The translations under genes and the position numbers were made by a program. Source: an uncultured Flavobacteriaceae bacterium (GTDB lineage: Bacteria; Bacteroidota; Bacteroidia; Flavobacteriales; Flavobacteriaceae). From it: DNA of 64,000 bases. Positions 7,991 to 17,216 of this stretch are shown in pieces (the stretch's first letter is position 1; each line of letters opens with the position of its first letter). The notes below the pieces were generated by a model. It was not told the origin of the DNA. It made no database searches and saw only the letters and a list, made by a program, of their open reading frames with translations. The DNA is taken from the NCBI GenBank assembly GCA_913061125.1, contig CAJXUB010000002.1:42023-106022 (forward strand), read 5' to 3'.

Positions 7991-9262
7991 ATGTTACAAG
8001 TCGCATTTTTAAGAGAGCATAAGTCCGAAGCCATCGACCGCTTGTCCAAACGAATGGACCATGCCGCTGAAGTGGTTGACACTGTTTTGGCATTGGATGC
8101 CACCAGACGCAACCTTCAAACTCAAATGGATGCAGCATCGGCAGAACTCAATGTAATTTCAAAAGAAATTGGACAATTGTTCAAGTCCGGACAAACAGAA
8201 AAAGCAACCTTACTTAAGCAAAAAACAGCGGCCTTAAAAACTCAAAAAACTACATTTTCCGATTCATTACATGCCACAACGGAAAAGCTTGAAAAATTAC
8301 TTTACGATCTTCCAAATCTCCCACATCCTTCGGTGCCAAATGGAAACTCTGAAGACGATAATGAAGAGGTATTTCGTTTTGGAGCGATACCACAACTTCA
8401 CGACAAGGCTCAACCCCACTGGGAGTTGGCCAAAACCTACGATATTATTGATTTTGAGCTCGGAAATAAAATTACAGGTGCTGGATTTCCAGTCTATAAA
8501 GGCAAAGGCGCACGGTTACAACGTGCCTTAATTAATTATTTTTTAGACAAAAATACGGCTGCAGGATACCACGAGATTCAAGTTCCACATGTGGTAAACG
8601 AGGCCTCAGGTTATGGCACCGGACAACTGCCGGACAAGGAAGGTCAGATGTATTTTGTTGGAGCCGATAATTTATATCTCATTCCTACCGGAGAAGTTCC
8701 AGCCACTAATATTTTCCGAGATGTTCTTATGGACGCTAATGATTTTCCAAAAAAACTTACCACATACACCCCTTGTTTTCGTCGTGAGGCAGGAAGCTAT
8801 GGAGCGCATGTTCGTGGTTTAAATCGTTTGCATCAATTTGACAAAGTGGAAATTCTTCGTGTGGAACACCCCAGTGAATCGTACAAGGCCCTGGATGCCA
8901 TGGTAGATCACGTAAAAGGGATTTTAGAAGAGTTGAAATTACCGTATAGAATCCTGAAATTGTGCTCAGGCGATTTAGGGTTTACATCTGCATTAACGTA
9001 TGATTTTGAAGTATTTTCGACGGCTCAAAATCGTTGGCTGGAAATTTCGTCTGTATCCAATTTTGAAACCTATCAAGCCAACCGCTTAAAATTACGATTC
9101 AAAAACAGCGACGGAAAATCTGAATTGGCACACACCCTCAACGGCAGCTCTTTGGCTCTACCCAGAGTGTTAGCTGGGATTTTGGAAAATTATCAAACTG
9201 AAAACGACATTCTGATTCCGGAGGTTTTGATCCCCTACACAGGGTTCGACCGAATCAATTAG
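7991..9262 (+). CDS. serS: serine--tRNA ligase
   Basis: Charges tRNA-Ser with serine, and also tRNA-Sec where present. 423 residues from the ATG at 7991 (MLQVAFLREHK), the usual class II SerRS start. It has an N-terminal coiled-coil tRNA-binding arm (about 25-100) and motif 2 TPCFRREAGSYG followed by RGLNRLHQFDKVEI. Motif 3 is near the end, with GSSLALPRVLAGILENYQ. The TTG at 7970 overlaps the promoter box and was rejected. It precedes the TPR gene by 50 bases. Confidence 0.97.
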   Translation: MLQVAFLREHKSEAIDRLSKRMDHAAEVVDTVLALDATRRNLQTQMDAASAELNVISKEIGQLFKSGQTEKATLLKQKTAALKTQKTTFSDSLHATTEKLEKLLYDLPNLPHPSVPNGNSEDDNEEVFRFGAIPQLHDKAQPHWELAKTYDIIDFELGNKITGAGFPVYKGKGARLQRALINYFLDKNTAAGYHEIQVPHVVNEASGYGTGQLPDKEGQMYFVGADNLYLIPTGEVPATNIFRDVLMDANDFPKKLTTYTPCFRREAGSYGAHVRGLNRLHQFDKVEILRVEHPSESYKALDAMVDHVKGILEELKLPYRILKLCSGDLGFTSALTYDFEVFSTAQNRWLEISSVSNFETYQANRLKLRFKNSDGKSELAHTLNGSSLALPRVLAGILENYQTENDILIPEVLIPYTGFDRIN

Positions 9263-9312
9263 AGTTGTAGCCGACTTGCCATGACATTTAGTACCTTTAC
9301 CAAAACGTAGGG

Positions 9313-11112
9313 ATGAAGCCACTGATGCATATGTTTATTGGGTTTTTTAGTTTTGTGACTTTTGCACAAACGGACCTTGATTTGGCCGAATCTTATTATA
9401 ACAATGGCGAATTTGAAAAAGCCTCTTACTACTTTCAGAAACTTTTAGACACCCAACCCAACAATTCCAATTATATCTTTAGATTGGTAGAAATTCAGCA
9501 AGAGCTAAAACAATTTCAAGCGGCTCAAACCCTTTTGGAAAATCAGTATAAACGCCGGAATAACCCCCAATTTTTGGTTGAATTGGGATATAATTTTCAA
9601 CTCCAAAACCAATCACAAAAAGCGATTGAGTTTTATGAAACAGCGTTAGAAAGCGTTTCAGAAACCCCAGCTCTGGCCTATGCGGTAGCTCTTCGATTTG
9701 AAACACACAGTCTTGTAGATCAGGCGATTAGGGTTTACAAGTTTGCACTGGATCACACCCAAAACCCAAATTATGAGTACAGGTTGGCCGGGTTATATGC
9801 CGAGAAAAAAGACATTGAAAATATGTTTTTAAGTTATCTAAATTTTACTAAAAACAATCCAACGTATCTCAACCAAATTCTGCGCTTATTTGGCGATTAT
9901 ATTTCGGAGAATGCATCCGCCAAGTATAACTTGATACTAAAAAAAATTATACTCCAAAAACTTCAGAATTCGTCCAGTGAATTTTGGACCAAAATGTTGA
10001 GTTGGCTCTACAGTCAACAGAACGATTTTTCTAAAGCACTAACGCTGGAAAAAGCGATGTTTCGTCGTGGTGGTGGCTCTTTGCAAGGGGTTATCGATGT
10101 TGGCCTTTGGGCTAAAACAGCGAAACGCTATAAAGTTACTTCGGAAGCTCTAAAGTTTGTAGTGCTCAACGCCCAAGATTTTTTTTTAAAAATAGAAGCC
10201 AAACGTCAATGGTTGGTGCTTGAAACAGAGCACTTACCAAATCCAGATTTGGGTCGTATTCAATCCGACTATGAAAACCTATTGGAGACCTATGGGATAA
10301 CGAACGAGACCACCGAAACGTTGTTGTCCTATGCTCAATTTTTAGCGTTTAATACAGACCAAAAAAACGATGCCGTGAATCGGTTAAAATCGGCCCTTGA
10401 GGCAAATTTATCTTCGTTTTCGTCATCTAAAATAAAATTAAAACTCGCCGATATTTTGGGGTCTCAACGCCAGTTCAATCGGGCTTTAATTTATTACACA
10501 CAAGTTCACACTGCTCTTAAAAACAGCACTTTAGCTCAGGAGGCCAGATTTAAAGCTGCTAAAACCAGCTTTTATAAGGGCGATTTTGATTGGGCCGAAA
10601 CCCAATTGAATGTACTGAAATCGTCCACCTCTCAACTCATAGCAAACGATGCCCTAGATTTACTACTCCTCATTACTGATCACAAGTTTGGCGACAGTCT
10701 TCAATCCCCATTGACCATGTATGCTAAGGCAGATTTTTTAAAGTTTCAAAATAAAAAAAAAGAAGCCCTATCTGCCCTTGATGCGTTGGTCAAAACCCAT
10801 CCAACTCACGCCATTGTAGATCAGGCGTTGATGCTGCAGGCCAGTATTTTTGAATCTGTGAATGATTTTGAACAAGCCGAGAAAAATTATTTGACGATTG
10901 AAAAAACATTTTCTGATGAAATTTTAATCGATGATGCTTATTTTGCTTTAGCAGAGTTGTACAGAAACCATCTGAAGTTGAATCAAAAAGCGCTCAACTA
11001 TTACGAAAAAATTATTTTTAACCACCAAGATAGTATTCATTTTGTGGAGTCAAAAAAACAGTACCGAAAATTAAGAGAATCTTTGGAGCCATCTTCAACA
11101 ATCAATTTATGA
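9313..11112 (+). CDS. secreted/periplasmic tetratricopeptide-repeat protein
   Basis: 599 residues. The N-terminal signal peptide is MKPLMHMFIGFFSFVTFAQ. TPR helices recur throughout, for example ESYYNNGEFEKASYYFQKLLDTQPNN, ELGYNFQLQNQSQKAIEFYETALE, FKAAKTSFYKGDFDWAETQLNVLK and YFALAELYRNHLKLNQKALNYYEKI. TPR proteins usually hold other proteins together; no enzyme motif is present. It overlaps the next gene by four bases (ATGA), so it is translated together with DUF4286 and rsmA. From memory, the order serS-TPR-DUF4286-rsmA is widespread in flavobacteria, but a specific function is not known to me. Confidence 0.88.
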   Translation: MKPLMHMFIGFFSFVTFAQTDLDLAESYYNNGEFEKASYYFQKLLDTQPNNSNYIFRLVEIQQELKQFQAAQTLLENQYKRRNNPQFLVELGYNFQLQNQSQKAIEFYETALESVSETPALAYAVALRFETHSLVDQAIRVYKFALDHTQNPNYEYRLAGLYAEKKDIENMFLSYLNFTKNNPTYLNQILRLFGDYISENASAKYNLILKKIILQKLQNSSSEFWTKMLSWLYSQQNDFSKALTLEKAMFRRGGGSLQGVIDVGLWAKTAKRYKVTSEALKFVVLNAQDFFLKIEAKRQWLVLETEHLPNPDLGRIQSDYENLLETYGITNETTETLLSYAQFLAFNTDQKNDAVNRLKSALEANLSSFSSSKIKLKLADILGSQRQFNRALIYYTQVHTALKNSTLAQEARFKAAKTSFYKGDFDWAETQLNVLKSSTSQLIANDALDLLLLITDHKFGDSLQSPLTMYAKADFLKFQNKKKEALSALDALVKTHPTHAIVDQALMLQASIFESVNDFEQAEKNYLTIEKTFSDEILIDDAYFALAELYRNHLKLNQKALNYYEKIIFNHQDSIHFVESKKQYRKLRESLEPSSTINL

Positions 11113-11432
11113 TAATCTATAATATCACTTTAAATATTGACGATTCCATCCACGAGGATTGGAGAGCTTGGATGAAACAACACATTCCGACGGTGCTGAG
11201 TACGGGGTTGTTTTCCAAAGCGGTATTTACAAAAGTTCTGGTTGACGAGGAGTTGGGCGGAACAACCTATTCCGTTCAATATTTTGCCCATTCCAGAGCC
11301 GCTCTAAAAACCTATCACGAGCAGTACGCTCAAAGATTACAGGCGGATGGGCTAAAACGATTTGGAGACAAAATGTTGGCTTTCCGAACAGAACTGGAGT
11401 TGGTAGATGAATTTCATGTAACCCAAAAATAA
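11109..11432 (+). CDS. DUF4286 family protein
   Basis: 107 residues. The pattern [35 protein letters not shown] and the later [26 protein letters not shown] match the small alpha/beta DUF4286 family of Bacteroidota. Its fold resembles small dimeric alpha/beta-barrel (EthD/ABM-like) proteins; no function is known. The start overlaps the TPR stop (ATGA), and its stop shares one base with the rsmA start (TAATG). Confidence 0.85.
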   Translation: MIIYNITLNIDDSIHEDWRAWMKQHIPTVLSTGLFSKAVFTKVLVDEELGGTTYSVQYFAHSRAALKTYHEQYAQRLQADGLKRFGDKMLAFRTELELVDEFHVTQK

Positions 11433-12220
11433 TGCGTGTCAAACCCAAAAAATATTTAGGTCAACATTTTCTGAAAGACATTTCCATTGCAAAAAAAATT
11501 GCAGATACACTGACTTTGGAGGGCTATGATATTGTTTTGGAAATTGGCCCTGGCATGGGGGTTTTAACAAACTATATCATACAAAAACCTCTTGAAACAC
11601 ACCTAATTGAAATCGACAACGAATCGGTGTTGTATTTAAAAACGCATTTTCCAAAACTGAGTTCCAGAATTTATCAAGAGGATGTTTTGAAGTGTAATTT
11701 TTTAGCGCTATTTGGCAATAAACCCTTTGCCATGATTGGAAATTACCCCTATAATATTTCATCGCAGATTGTATTCAGAATGTTGGATTTTAGGCATCAA
11801 ATTCCAGAATTTTCTGGGATGTTTCAGAAAGAAGTTGCTCGGCGTATTTGCGAACAACCTGGTAGTAAAACCTATGGCATTTTGTCTGTTTTAGTTCAAG
11901 CATTTTACCGGGCCGAATACCTATTTACTGTTCCACCATCGGTATTTGACCCACCTCCCAAAGTGAATTCTGGCGTGTTACGCTTAATTCGCAAATCTAA
12001 TTTCAGATTGTCCTGCGATGAGACCCTATTTTTTTCAGTGGTCAAAATGGCCTTTCAGCAACGCCGAAAAACCCTAAGAAATAGTTTAAAAGCATTGAAT
12101 TTATCGGATAATTTAAAAGCAAATACTATCTTTGACAAACGCCCTGAACAGTTGTCAGTTGAATCGTTTATTGAGCTGACCACCGCCATAGCTGAAGATT
12201 TTAAGGGAAAGCTCACGTGA
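11432..12220 (+). CDS. rsmA: 16S rRNA (adenine(1518)-N(6)/adenine(1519)-N(6))-dimethyltransferase
   Basis: Also known as KsgA. It dimethylates two adjacent adenines in helix 45 of 16S rRNA late in 30S assembly. 262 residues. Visible motifs are LGQHFLKD (about 9-16), the SAM-binding [10 protein letters not shown] (about 37-46), the catalytic NYPYNISS (about 104-111), and the C-terminal [14 protein letters not shown] and [13 protein letters not shown]. It is coupled to DUF4286 upstream, and its last four bases overlap the GTG start of mgtE. Confidence 0.97.
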   Translation: MRVKPKKYLGQHFLKDISIAKKIADTLTLEGYDIVLEIGPGMGVLTNYIIQKPLETHLIEIDNESVLYLKTHFPKLSSRIYQEDVLKCNFLALFGNKPFAMIGNYPYNISSQIVFRMLDFRHQIPEFSGMFQKEVARRICEQPGSKTYGILSVLVQAFYRAEYLFTVPPSVFDPPPKVNSGVLRLIRKSNFRLSCDETLFFSVVKMAFQQRRKTLRNSLKALNLSDNLKANTIFDKRPEQLSVESFIELTTAIAEDFKGKLT

Positions 12221-13587
12221 AAGTATCAAAAGAACATACAACATTTGAAATTACAACAAATTTGTTGGATAGTATTCAATTGCATATTGAAGCGCAAAAC
12301 GACACCCGCCTTCAAGATCAATTGAACGAGTTACACTACGCTGATATTGCCGAAATATTAGACGAACTCAATTTAGATCAAGCCACTTACATCATTAAAC
12401 TTTTAGACAGCGAAACCACCTCTGACGTTCTGTCCGAATTGGAAGATGATGTTCGAGAAAAAGTTCTCGAAAATCTTTCGCCCAAAGAAATTGCAGAAGA
12501 AGTAAAAGAGTTGGATACTGATGATGCCGCCGATTTATTATCGGAATTATCGCCAGAGCGTAAGAAAAAAGTTATAGCGCAAATTGACGACAAAGACCTC
12601 GTGGCAGACATCCAAGAACTCTTGGAGTACGACGAAAATACGGCCGGGGGATTGATGGCCAAAGAATTGGTCAAAGTCTATGAAACTTGGACTGTTGCAG
12701 GATGCCTGAGAAAAATTCGTGCGCAAGCCAAAAACGTAAAAAGAGTTCACTCGATTTATGTGGTTGATAAAGAAGATAAACTCATTGGGCGTTTGTCCCT
12801 AAAAGACCTTCTGATTGCCAAAAATGAAACTAAAATCACTGACATATACATCCCGAAAGTAGATTACGTTCATGTCAACGACGACGACGAGGACGTTGCC
12901 AAACTAATGGCCAAATACGATTTGGAAGCCGTACCTGTGGTGGACGACAGCAAGACTCTTTTGGGGCGTATCACCATTGACGACATCGTGGATGTCATCA
13001 TAGAAGAAGCAGAAAAAGACTATCAGTTGGCAGCAGGAATCACACAAGATGTAGATGCCGAGGACAGTATTTTTGCATTAACGAGGGCCCGATTACCATG
13101 GTTATTTTTAGGCCTCATTGGAGGAGTAGGTGCAGCAGTTATCATGGGGACATTCGATACCATTATTGAAGATTTCCCCCTCATTTTGTTATTCACCCCT
13201 TTAATTGCGGCCATGGCAGGTAACGTTGGCGTTCAGTCCAGCGCCATCATTGTTCAAGGTTTGGCCAACGACGATATAAAGGGAAGTATCAACAACCGCC
13301 TATTCAAAGAAATGCTTTTGGCTGCCCTAAACGGGATTATTTTAGCCCTTGTTTTGTTTGGATTTGTGTGGGCATGGCAGCAAGATATGCAAACCGCATT
13401 GGCAGTTTCGGTATCCTTGGTGGTTGTCATTATTGTGGCGGGAATCGTTGGGACATTTATCCCGTTGTTTTTACACAAAAGAGGAATAGACCCAGCCATT
13501 GCAACTGGACCTTTTATTACTACAAGCAACGATATTTTTGGTATTTTGATTTACTTTATCATCGCCAAATTTATCCTAAATATTTAG
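12217..13587 (+). CDS. mgtE: magnesium transporter MgtE
   Basis: 456 residues with a GTG start that overlaps the rsmA stop (GTGA). The N-terminal helical MgtE_N domain (about 10-130, very acidic) is followed by two CBS domains (about 135-260). The membrane part of five helices starts around [20 protein letters not shown] and holds the family signature [27 protein letters not shown]. The C-terminal pore segment [25 protein letters not shown] is also intact. MgtE is a homodimeric inner-membrane Mg2+ channel gated by Mg2+ binding to the cytosolic N and CBS domains. No Mg2+ riboswitch is possible at this overlapping start. Confidence 0.95.
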   Translation: MKVSKEHTTFEITTNLLDSIQLHIEAQNDTRLQDQLNELHYADIAEILDELNLDQATYIIKLLDSETTSDVLSELEDDVREKVLENLSPKEIAEEVKELDTDDAADLLSELSPERKKKVIAQIDDKDLVADIQELLEYDENTAGGLMAKELVKVYETWTVAGCLRKIRAQAKNVKRVHSIYVVDKEDKLIGRLSLKDLLIAKNETKITDIYIPKVDYVHVNDDDEDVAKLMAKYDLEAVPVVDDSKTLLGRITIDDIVDVIIEEAEKDYQLAAGITQDVDAEDSIFALTRARLPWLFLGLIGGVGAAVIMGTFDTIIEDFPLILLFTPLIAAMAGNVGVQSSAIIVQGLANDDIKGSINNRLFKEMLLAALNGIILALVLFGFVWAWQQDMQTALAVSVSLVVVIIVAGIVGTFIPLFLHKRGIDPAIATGPFITTSNDIFGILIYFIIAKFILNI

Positions 13588-13592
13588 AAAGC

Positions 13593-14531
13593 ATGACCAT
13601 TCTTCATGTGGATACCAACCATCCTTTGCTGATTGATCAATTGGCAGCTGTGGGCCATGTCAACCATGAAGATTATTCCAGCTCTAAAAGTGATATTGAA
13701 GCCAAAATATCAAACTACGAAGGGTTAATTATCAGGAGCCGTTTCACCATTGATCGTCAGTTTTTGGATCATGCCAAGCACTTAAAATTTATTGGCCGAG
13801 TGGGGGCAGGTTTGGAAAATATTGACGTGGACTATGCCGCCCAAAAAGGAATTCATTTAATTTCAGCTCCAGAAGGCAACCGAAACGCAGTAGGTGAGCA
13901 TACGCTGGGGATGTTGCTGGCTTTGTTCAATAAATTAGCTCAGACCGACAGAGAAATTCGTCGAGGGCTTTGGCAACGCGAAGCCAACAGAGGCCTGGAA
14001 TTGAGCGGTAAAACCGTTGGGATTATTGGTTATGGCAACATGGGAAAAGCTTTCGCTAAAACACTAAAAGGGTTTGACGTTCAGGTTTTATGTTACGATA
14101 TAAAGCCCAATGTGGCTGATGAAAATGCCACACAAGTTTCACTTAAAGAGTTTCAAAAACAAGTTGATGTCGTGAGTTTGCATACCCCACAAACTCCATT
14201 AACCCTTGGGATGATTAACACCAAATTTATTCGACAATTTGCTAAACCGTTTTGGCTGATTAATACGGCACGAGGCCGAAGTGTAATCACTCAAGATTTA
14301 GTTTCTGCCTTGGAATCCGGGCATATTTTGGGAGCCGGTTTGGATGTGTTGGAATATGAAAAAAGTTCTTTTGAGTCACTATTTTCTGAGCAAAATATGC
14401 CAGAACCCATGAAATATTTGATACAATCTGAACGCGTTATATTATCGCCTCATGTGGCAGGTTGGACTGAAGAAAGTCACCGCAAATTAGCTCAAACGGT
14501 TGTAGATAAAATTAAAACTCAATTTCACTAA
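13593..14531 (+). CDS. D-2-hydroxyacid dehydrogenase (NAD-dependent)
   Basis: 312 residues from the ATG at 13593, five bases after mgtE; the ORF-track start lies inside mgtE and is wrong. It is a 3-phosphoglycerate dehydrogenase-like enzyme. The NAD-binding motif is VGIIGYGNMGKAF (about 142-154). The catalytic Arg is in NTARGR, the Glu in DVLEYE and the His in SPHVAGW. GRVGAGLENIDVDYA is typical of the family. It lacks the C-terminal ACT domain of regulated SerA. The substrate cannot be read from the sequence; phosphoglycerate, hydroxypyruvate or another 2-hydroxyacid are possible. Confidence 0.92.
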   Translation: MTILHVDTNHPLLIDQLAAVGHVNHEDYSSSKSDIEAKISNYEGLIIRSRFTIDRQFLDHAKHLKFIGRVGAGLENIDVDYAAQKGIHLISAPEGNRNAVGEHTLGMLLALFNKLAQTDREIRRGLWQREANRGLELSGKTVGIIGYGNMGKAFAKTLKGFDVQVLCYDIKPNVADENATQVSLKEFQKQVDVVSLHTPQTPLTLGMINTKFIRQFAKPFWLINTARGRSVITQDLVSALESGHILGAGLDVLEYEKSSFESLFSEQNMPEPMKYLIQSERVILSPHVAGWTEESHRKLAQTVVDKIKTQFH

Positions 14532-14543
14532 AACCTACATAAC

Positions 14544-15008
14544 ATGCAATCCAAAGCCAAAACACCAGAGGCCTATATGGAAAAACTTCCAGATGAGCGC
14601 AAAGCACCAATGGTCAAATTGCGAGCCGCAATTAAAAGTCAAATAGATCCCAATTTTCAAGAATGTATGAATTATGGCATGTTGGGCTATGTGGTGCCAC
14701 ACAGCTTGTACCCCGAGGGCTACCATTGCAACCCAAAAATGCCGCTACCGTTTATGAATCTGGCGTCACAAAAAAATTTTATTGCCGTATATCATGCTGG
14801 AATATATGCCAAAAAAGAAATTTTGGATTGGTTTGTGGCAGAGTACCCAAAGCACTGTTCTCGAAAATTAGACATGGGTAAAAGTTGTATCCGATTTAAA
14901 AAAATGGATGATATTCCCTTTGAATTGATTGGCGATTTGGCCGCTAAATTGACAACAGAAGAATGGATTAAACTTTATGAAACAACAATCAAAACCCCAA
15001 AAAAATGA
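14544..15008 (+). CDS. DUF1801 domain-containing protein
   Basis: 154 residues. The pattern AYMEKLPDERKAPMVKLRAAIKSQIDPNFQECMNYGMLGYVVPHSLYP ... MDMGKSCIRFKKMDDIPFELIGDLA fits the YdhG-like DUF1801 family, small cytosolic alpha/beta proteins of unknown role. It overlaps the next (VOC) gene by ATGA. It may belong to the run rsmA-mgtE-dehydrogenase-DUF1801-VOC. Confidence 0.85.
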   Translation: MQSKAKTPEAYMEKLPDERKAPMVKLRAAIKSQIDPNFQECMNYGMLGYVVPHSLYPEGYHCNPKMPLPFMNLASQKNFIAVYHAGIYAKKEILDWFVAEYPKHCSRKLDMGKSCIRFKKMDDIPFELIGDLAAKLTTEEWIKLYETTIKTPKK

Positions 15009-15391
15009 TTAAAAAAGTAACAGGAATAGGCGGTGTATTTTTTAAAACTAAAAATCCAGAAAAAACAAAACAATGGTATGCCCAACATTTGGGCTTAAGT
15101 GTTGATGCCTATGGCAGCACCTTTTGGTGGAAGGACCAAAACGGAAAAGAATGCCTGACCCAGTGGTCGCCATTTAAGAGCGATACCGATTATTTTGATC
15201 CCAGTACCCAACCCTTTATGGTGAATTATCGGGTGGAAAATTTATCCGAACTTGTTGTAGAACTTCAGACAGCAGGGATTGAGTTGGTCGGCGACATTCA
15301 AGAATTTGACTATGGCAAGTTTGCTTGGATTATGAACCCCGATGGCCATAAAATTGAACTCTGGGAACCTGTGGATGAGAAGTTGAAGTGA
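15005..15391 (+). CDS. VOC family protein (glyoxalase/bleomycin-resistance fold)
   Basis: 128 residues. The vicinal-oxygen-chelate pattern is GIGGVFFKTKNPEKTKQWYAQHLGLSV ... GDIQEFDYGKFAWIMNPDGHKIELWEPV, with a metal-type Glu in the final IELWEP. Such proteins include lyases, dioxygenases and resistance proteins; the substrate here is unknown. The start ATG overlaps the preceding TGA. It converges with the OlsF-like gene with one base between them. Confidence 0.87.
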   Translation: MIKKVTGIGGVFFKTKNPEKTKQWYAQHLGLSVDAYGSTFWWKDQNGKECLTQWSPFKSDTDYFDPSTQPFMVNYRVENLSELVVELQTAGIELVGDIQEFDYGKFAWIMNPDGHKIELWEPVDEKLK

Positions 15392-15392
15392 T

Positions 15393-17207
15393 TTACTCCT
15401 CTTCCTCCGCTTTTGGGCCATATTTCCGTTCCAGTTCCGCTTGGAATTCTTCCATTACTGGGCGGACGGTACTGTCTGGAAGATCAGAAATTCGGATGTA
15501 CATTAAACCATCGACGGCGTTGTTAAAAAGCGGGTCCACATTAAAAGCAATCAGCCGTGCGTTTTGCTTGATGTATTTTTTCAGTAACACAGGAAGGCGT
15601 AAAGCCCCAGGTTCGATTTCATCAATAATTTTATCAAATTTATTCAAATCGGCCGCTGTGGCATCAAATACAAAATCCTTGTCGGCATCATTAAGTTTGA
15701 CTTTAAATTCCTTTTTGGGGTGGACATATTGCGCCAAATACGGGTCGTAATAATGCGATTTCATAAACTCAATCATCAGCGATTTTGAGAAATTAGAAAA
15801 ACGATTGCTAATACTTACCCCACCAATAAGATACTTGTGATTTGGAAAACGCAAGGTGGTATGTACAATGCCTTTCCAAAGCAAGAAAAGAGGCATGGGT
15901 TTTTGTTGGTAAGATTTGATAATAAAAGCCCGTCCCAGTTCTATAGATTGACTCATCATGCGGTGCAATTCGGGTTCAAAACGGAAGAGGTCTTGCAAAT
16001 AAAATCCATCGATACCAAAACGGTCATAAACTTCAACACCCAGCCCCATGCGGTAGGCCCCCGCCAAACAATTGGCTTCGGAATCCCACAAGAACATATG
16101 GTGGTAGTAGGTGTCAAATTCGTCCAGATCGATAGCACGGTTGGTGCCTTCGCCAATTTCCCGAAAAGTGATTTCTCGCAACCGACCAATTTCCCGCAAA
16201 ATATTAGGAATGGTTGCCGCCGGAGCCAAATACACTTCGTAGTTTTTGCTTTCCAACAAGCGGTAGTTTTTGGCCCTAAGGTCGTCCACTTCAGATTGCA
16301 TAATGAGAGGGTCCACAGGCGTAATAATTTGTTTGGGCGATTTGGTCACTTTCAATGTAGAGGACAAGTTTTGAAGAATTTTTGGCCGTTCAAAAGCGTT
16401 GGACAACATGTAGGTTTTTTTTCGGATAAAGTCCGTAAAGGCCTCCAGCGAGTCGTGTTGTGCTTGATCTGTTACAGAAATCGGTCGTCCAATTCGAACT
16501 TTAATCACACGGTGTTTTTGGGAGAGTAATTCTGAGGGCAGTTTGGCCGTTCGGAGGGTATCACTTATTTTCGATAGGCGGTAAAAAAGCGGACTGTTTT
16601 TTGCATGAAAATATATCGGAACCACGGGGACTTCGGCTTTTTTAACCAATTTCATGGCAGCGACTTCCCATGGTTTATCGACCAAAAGTTTTCCGTCGCG
16701 GTAGGTGGAAACTTCGCCGGCTGGAAAGAGCCCAAGAGGGTGGCCATTTTTAAGGTGCAACAAGGAATTTTTAAATCCCATAACACTAGATTTTACATCC
16801 TTTCTGTGTTCAAACGGATTAACCGGCATGATGTAGGGAATCAGCGGTTCAATGCGATGGAGTAAAAAATTGGCAATGATTTTAAAATCTGAACGTTGCT
16901 CCAGCATTAGTTTCAACAACAGAATTCCATCGATACCCCCAAGCGGATGGTTGGACACCGTGATGTAAGCCCCTGTTTTGGGCAACCGTTTGAGGTCTTC
17001 TTCGGGGATTTCAAATTTAATTTGAAAATCCCTCAATAAACCGTTTAAAAAATCGAGATCCGAGAGGTGTTTATTTCGATTATAAATTCGATTGATGGTC
17101 GAAATTTTAAGGACTTTCATGAGAATCCAACCACAAAACGTCCCCAAAAATCCATAACGATCCAGCGTTATGGCCTTGGCTACTTCTCTAGCAGAAACAA
17201 TACTCAT
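15393..17207 (-). CDS. olsF: bifunctional acyltransferase, OlsF-like (ornithine/glycine lipid synthesis)
   Basis: 604 residues with two acyltransferase halves. The N-terminal half (about 70-280) is a PlsC-type O-acyltransferase with the catalytic SNHPLGGID (H at 87, D at 93) and LFPAGEVS. The C-terminal half (about 320-600) resembles the OlsB/hemolysin-type N-acyltransferase (GNAT fold): REIGRLREITFREIGEGTNRAIDLDEFD, CLAGAYRMGLG and ELGRAFI. OlsF of Flavobacterium johnsoniae and Serratia has this fused layout and makes amino-acid lipids; whether the head group here is ornithine or glycine cannot be told. It lies 9 bases after the aspartate kinase gene, so it is likely in an operon with it. 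The gene symbol is by architecture. Confidence 0.82.
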   Translation of the reverse strand: MSIVSAREVAKAITLDRYGFLGTFCGWILMKVLKISTINRIYNRNKHLSDLDFLNGLLRDFQIKFEIPEEDLKRLPKTGAYITVSNHPLGGIDGILLLKLMLEQRSDFKIIANFLLHRIEPLIPYIMPVNPFEHRKDVKSSVMGFKNSLLHLKNGHPLGLFPAGEVSTYRDGKLLVDKPWEVAAMKLVKKAEVPVVPIYFHAKNSPLFYRLSKISDTLRTAKLPSELLSQKHRVIKVRIGRPISVTDQAQHDSLEAFTDFIRKKTYMLSNAFERPKILQNLSSTLKVTKSPKQIITPVDPLIMQSEVDDLRAKNYRLLESKNYEVYLAPAATIPNILREIGRLREITFREIGEGTNRAIDLDEFDTYYHHMFLWDSEANCLAGAYRMGLGVEVYDRFGIDGFYLQDLFRFEPELHRMMSQSIELGRAFIIKSYQQKPMPLFLLWKGIVHTTLRFPNHKYLIGGVSISNRFSNFSKSLMIEFMKSHYYDPYLAQYVHPKKEFKVKLNDADKDFVFDATAADLNKFDKIIDEIEPGALRLPVLLKKYIKQNARLIAFNVDPLFNNAVDGLMYIRISDLPDSTVRPVMEEFQAELERKYGPKAEEEE

Positions 17208-17216
17208 GGGCTTAAA

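Noticed and set aside
12217-12220. Frameshift or misassembly at rsmA/mgtE
   Set aside because: The GTGA overlap is a normal coupled start; both proteins have full-length family ends.
15837-16529. 230-codon plus-strand ORF
   Set aside because: Lies entirely antisense to the OlsF-like gene, whose two acyltransferase domains are clear; the ORF translation has no domain-like pattern.
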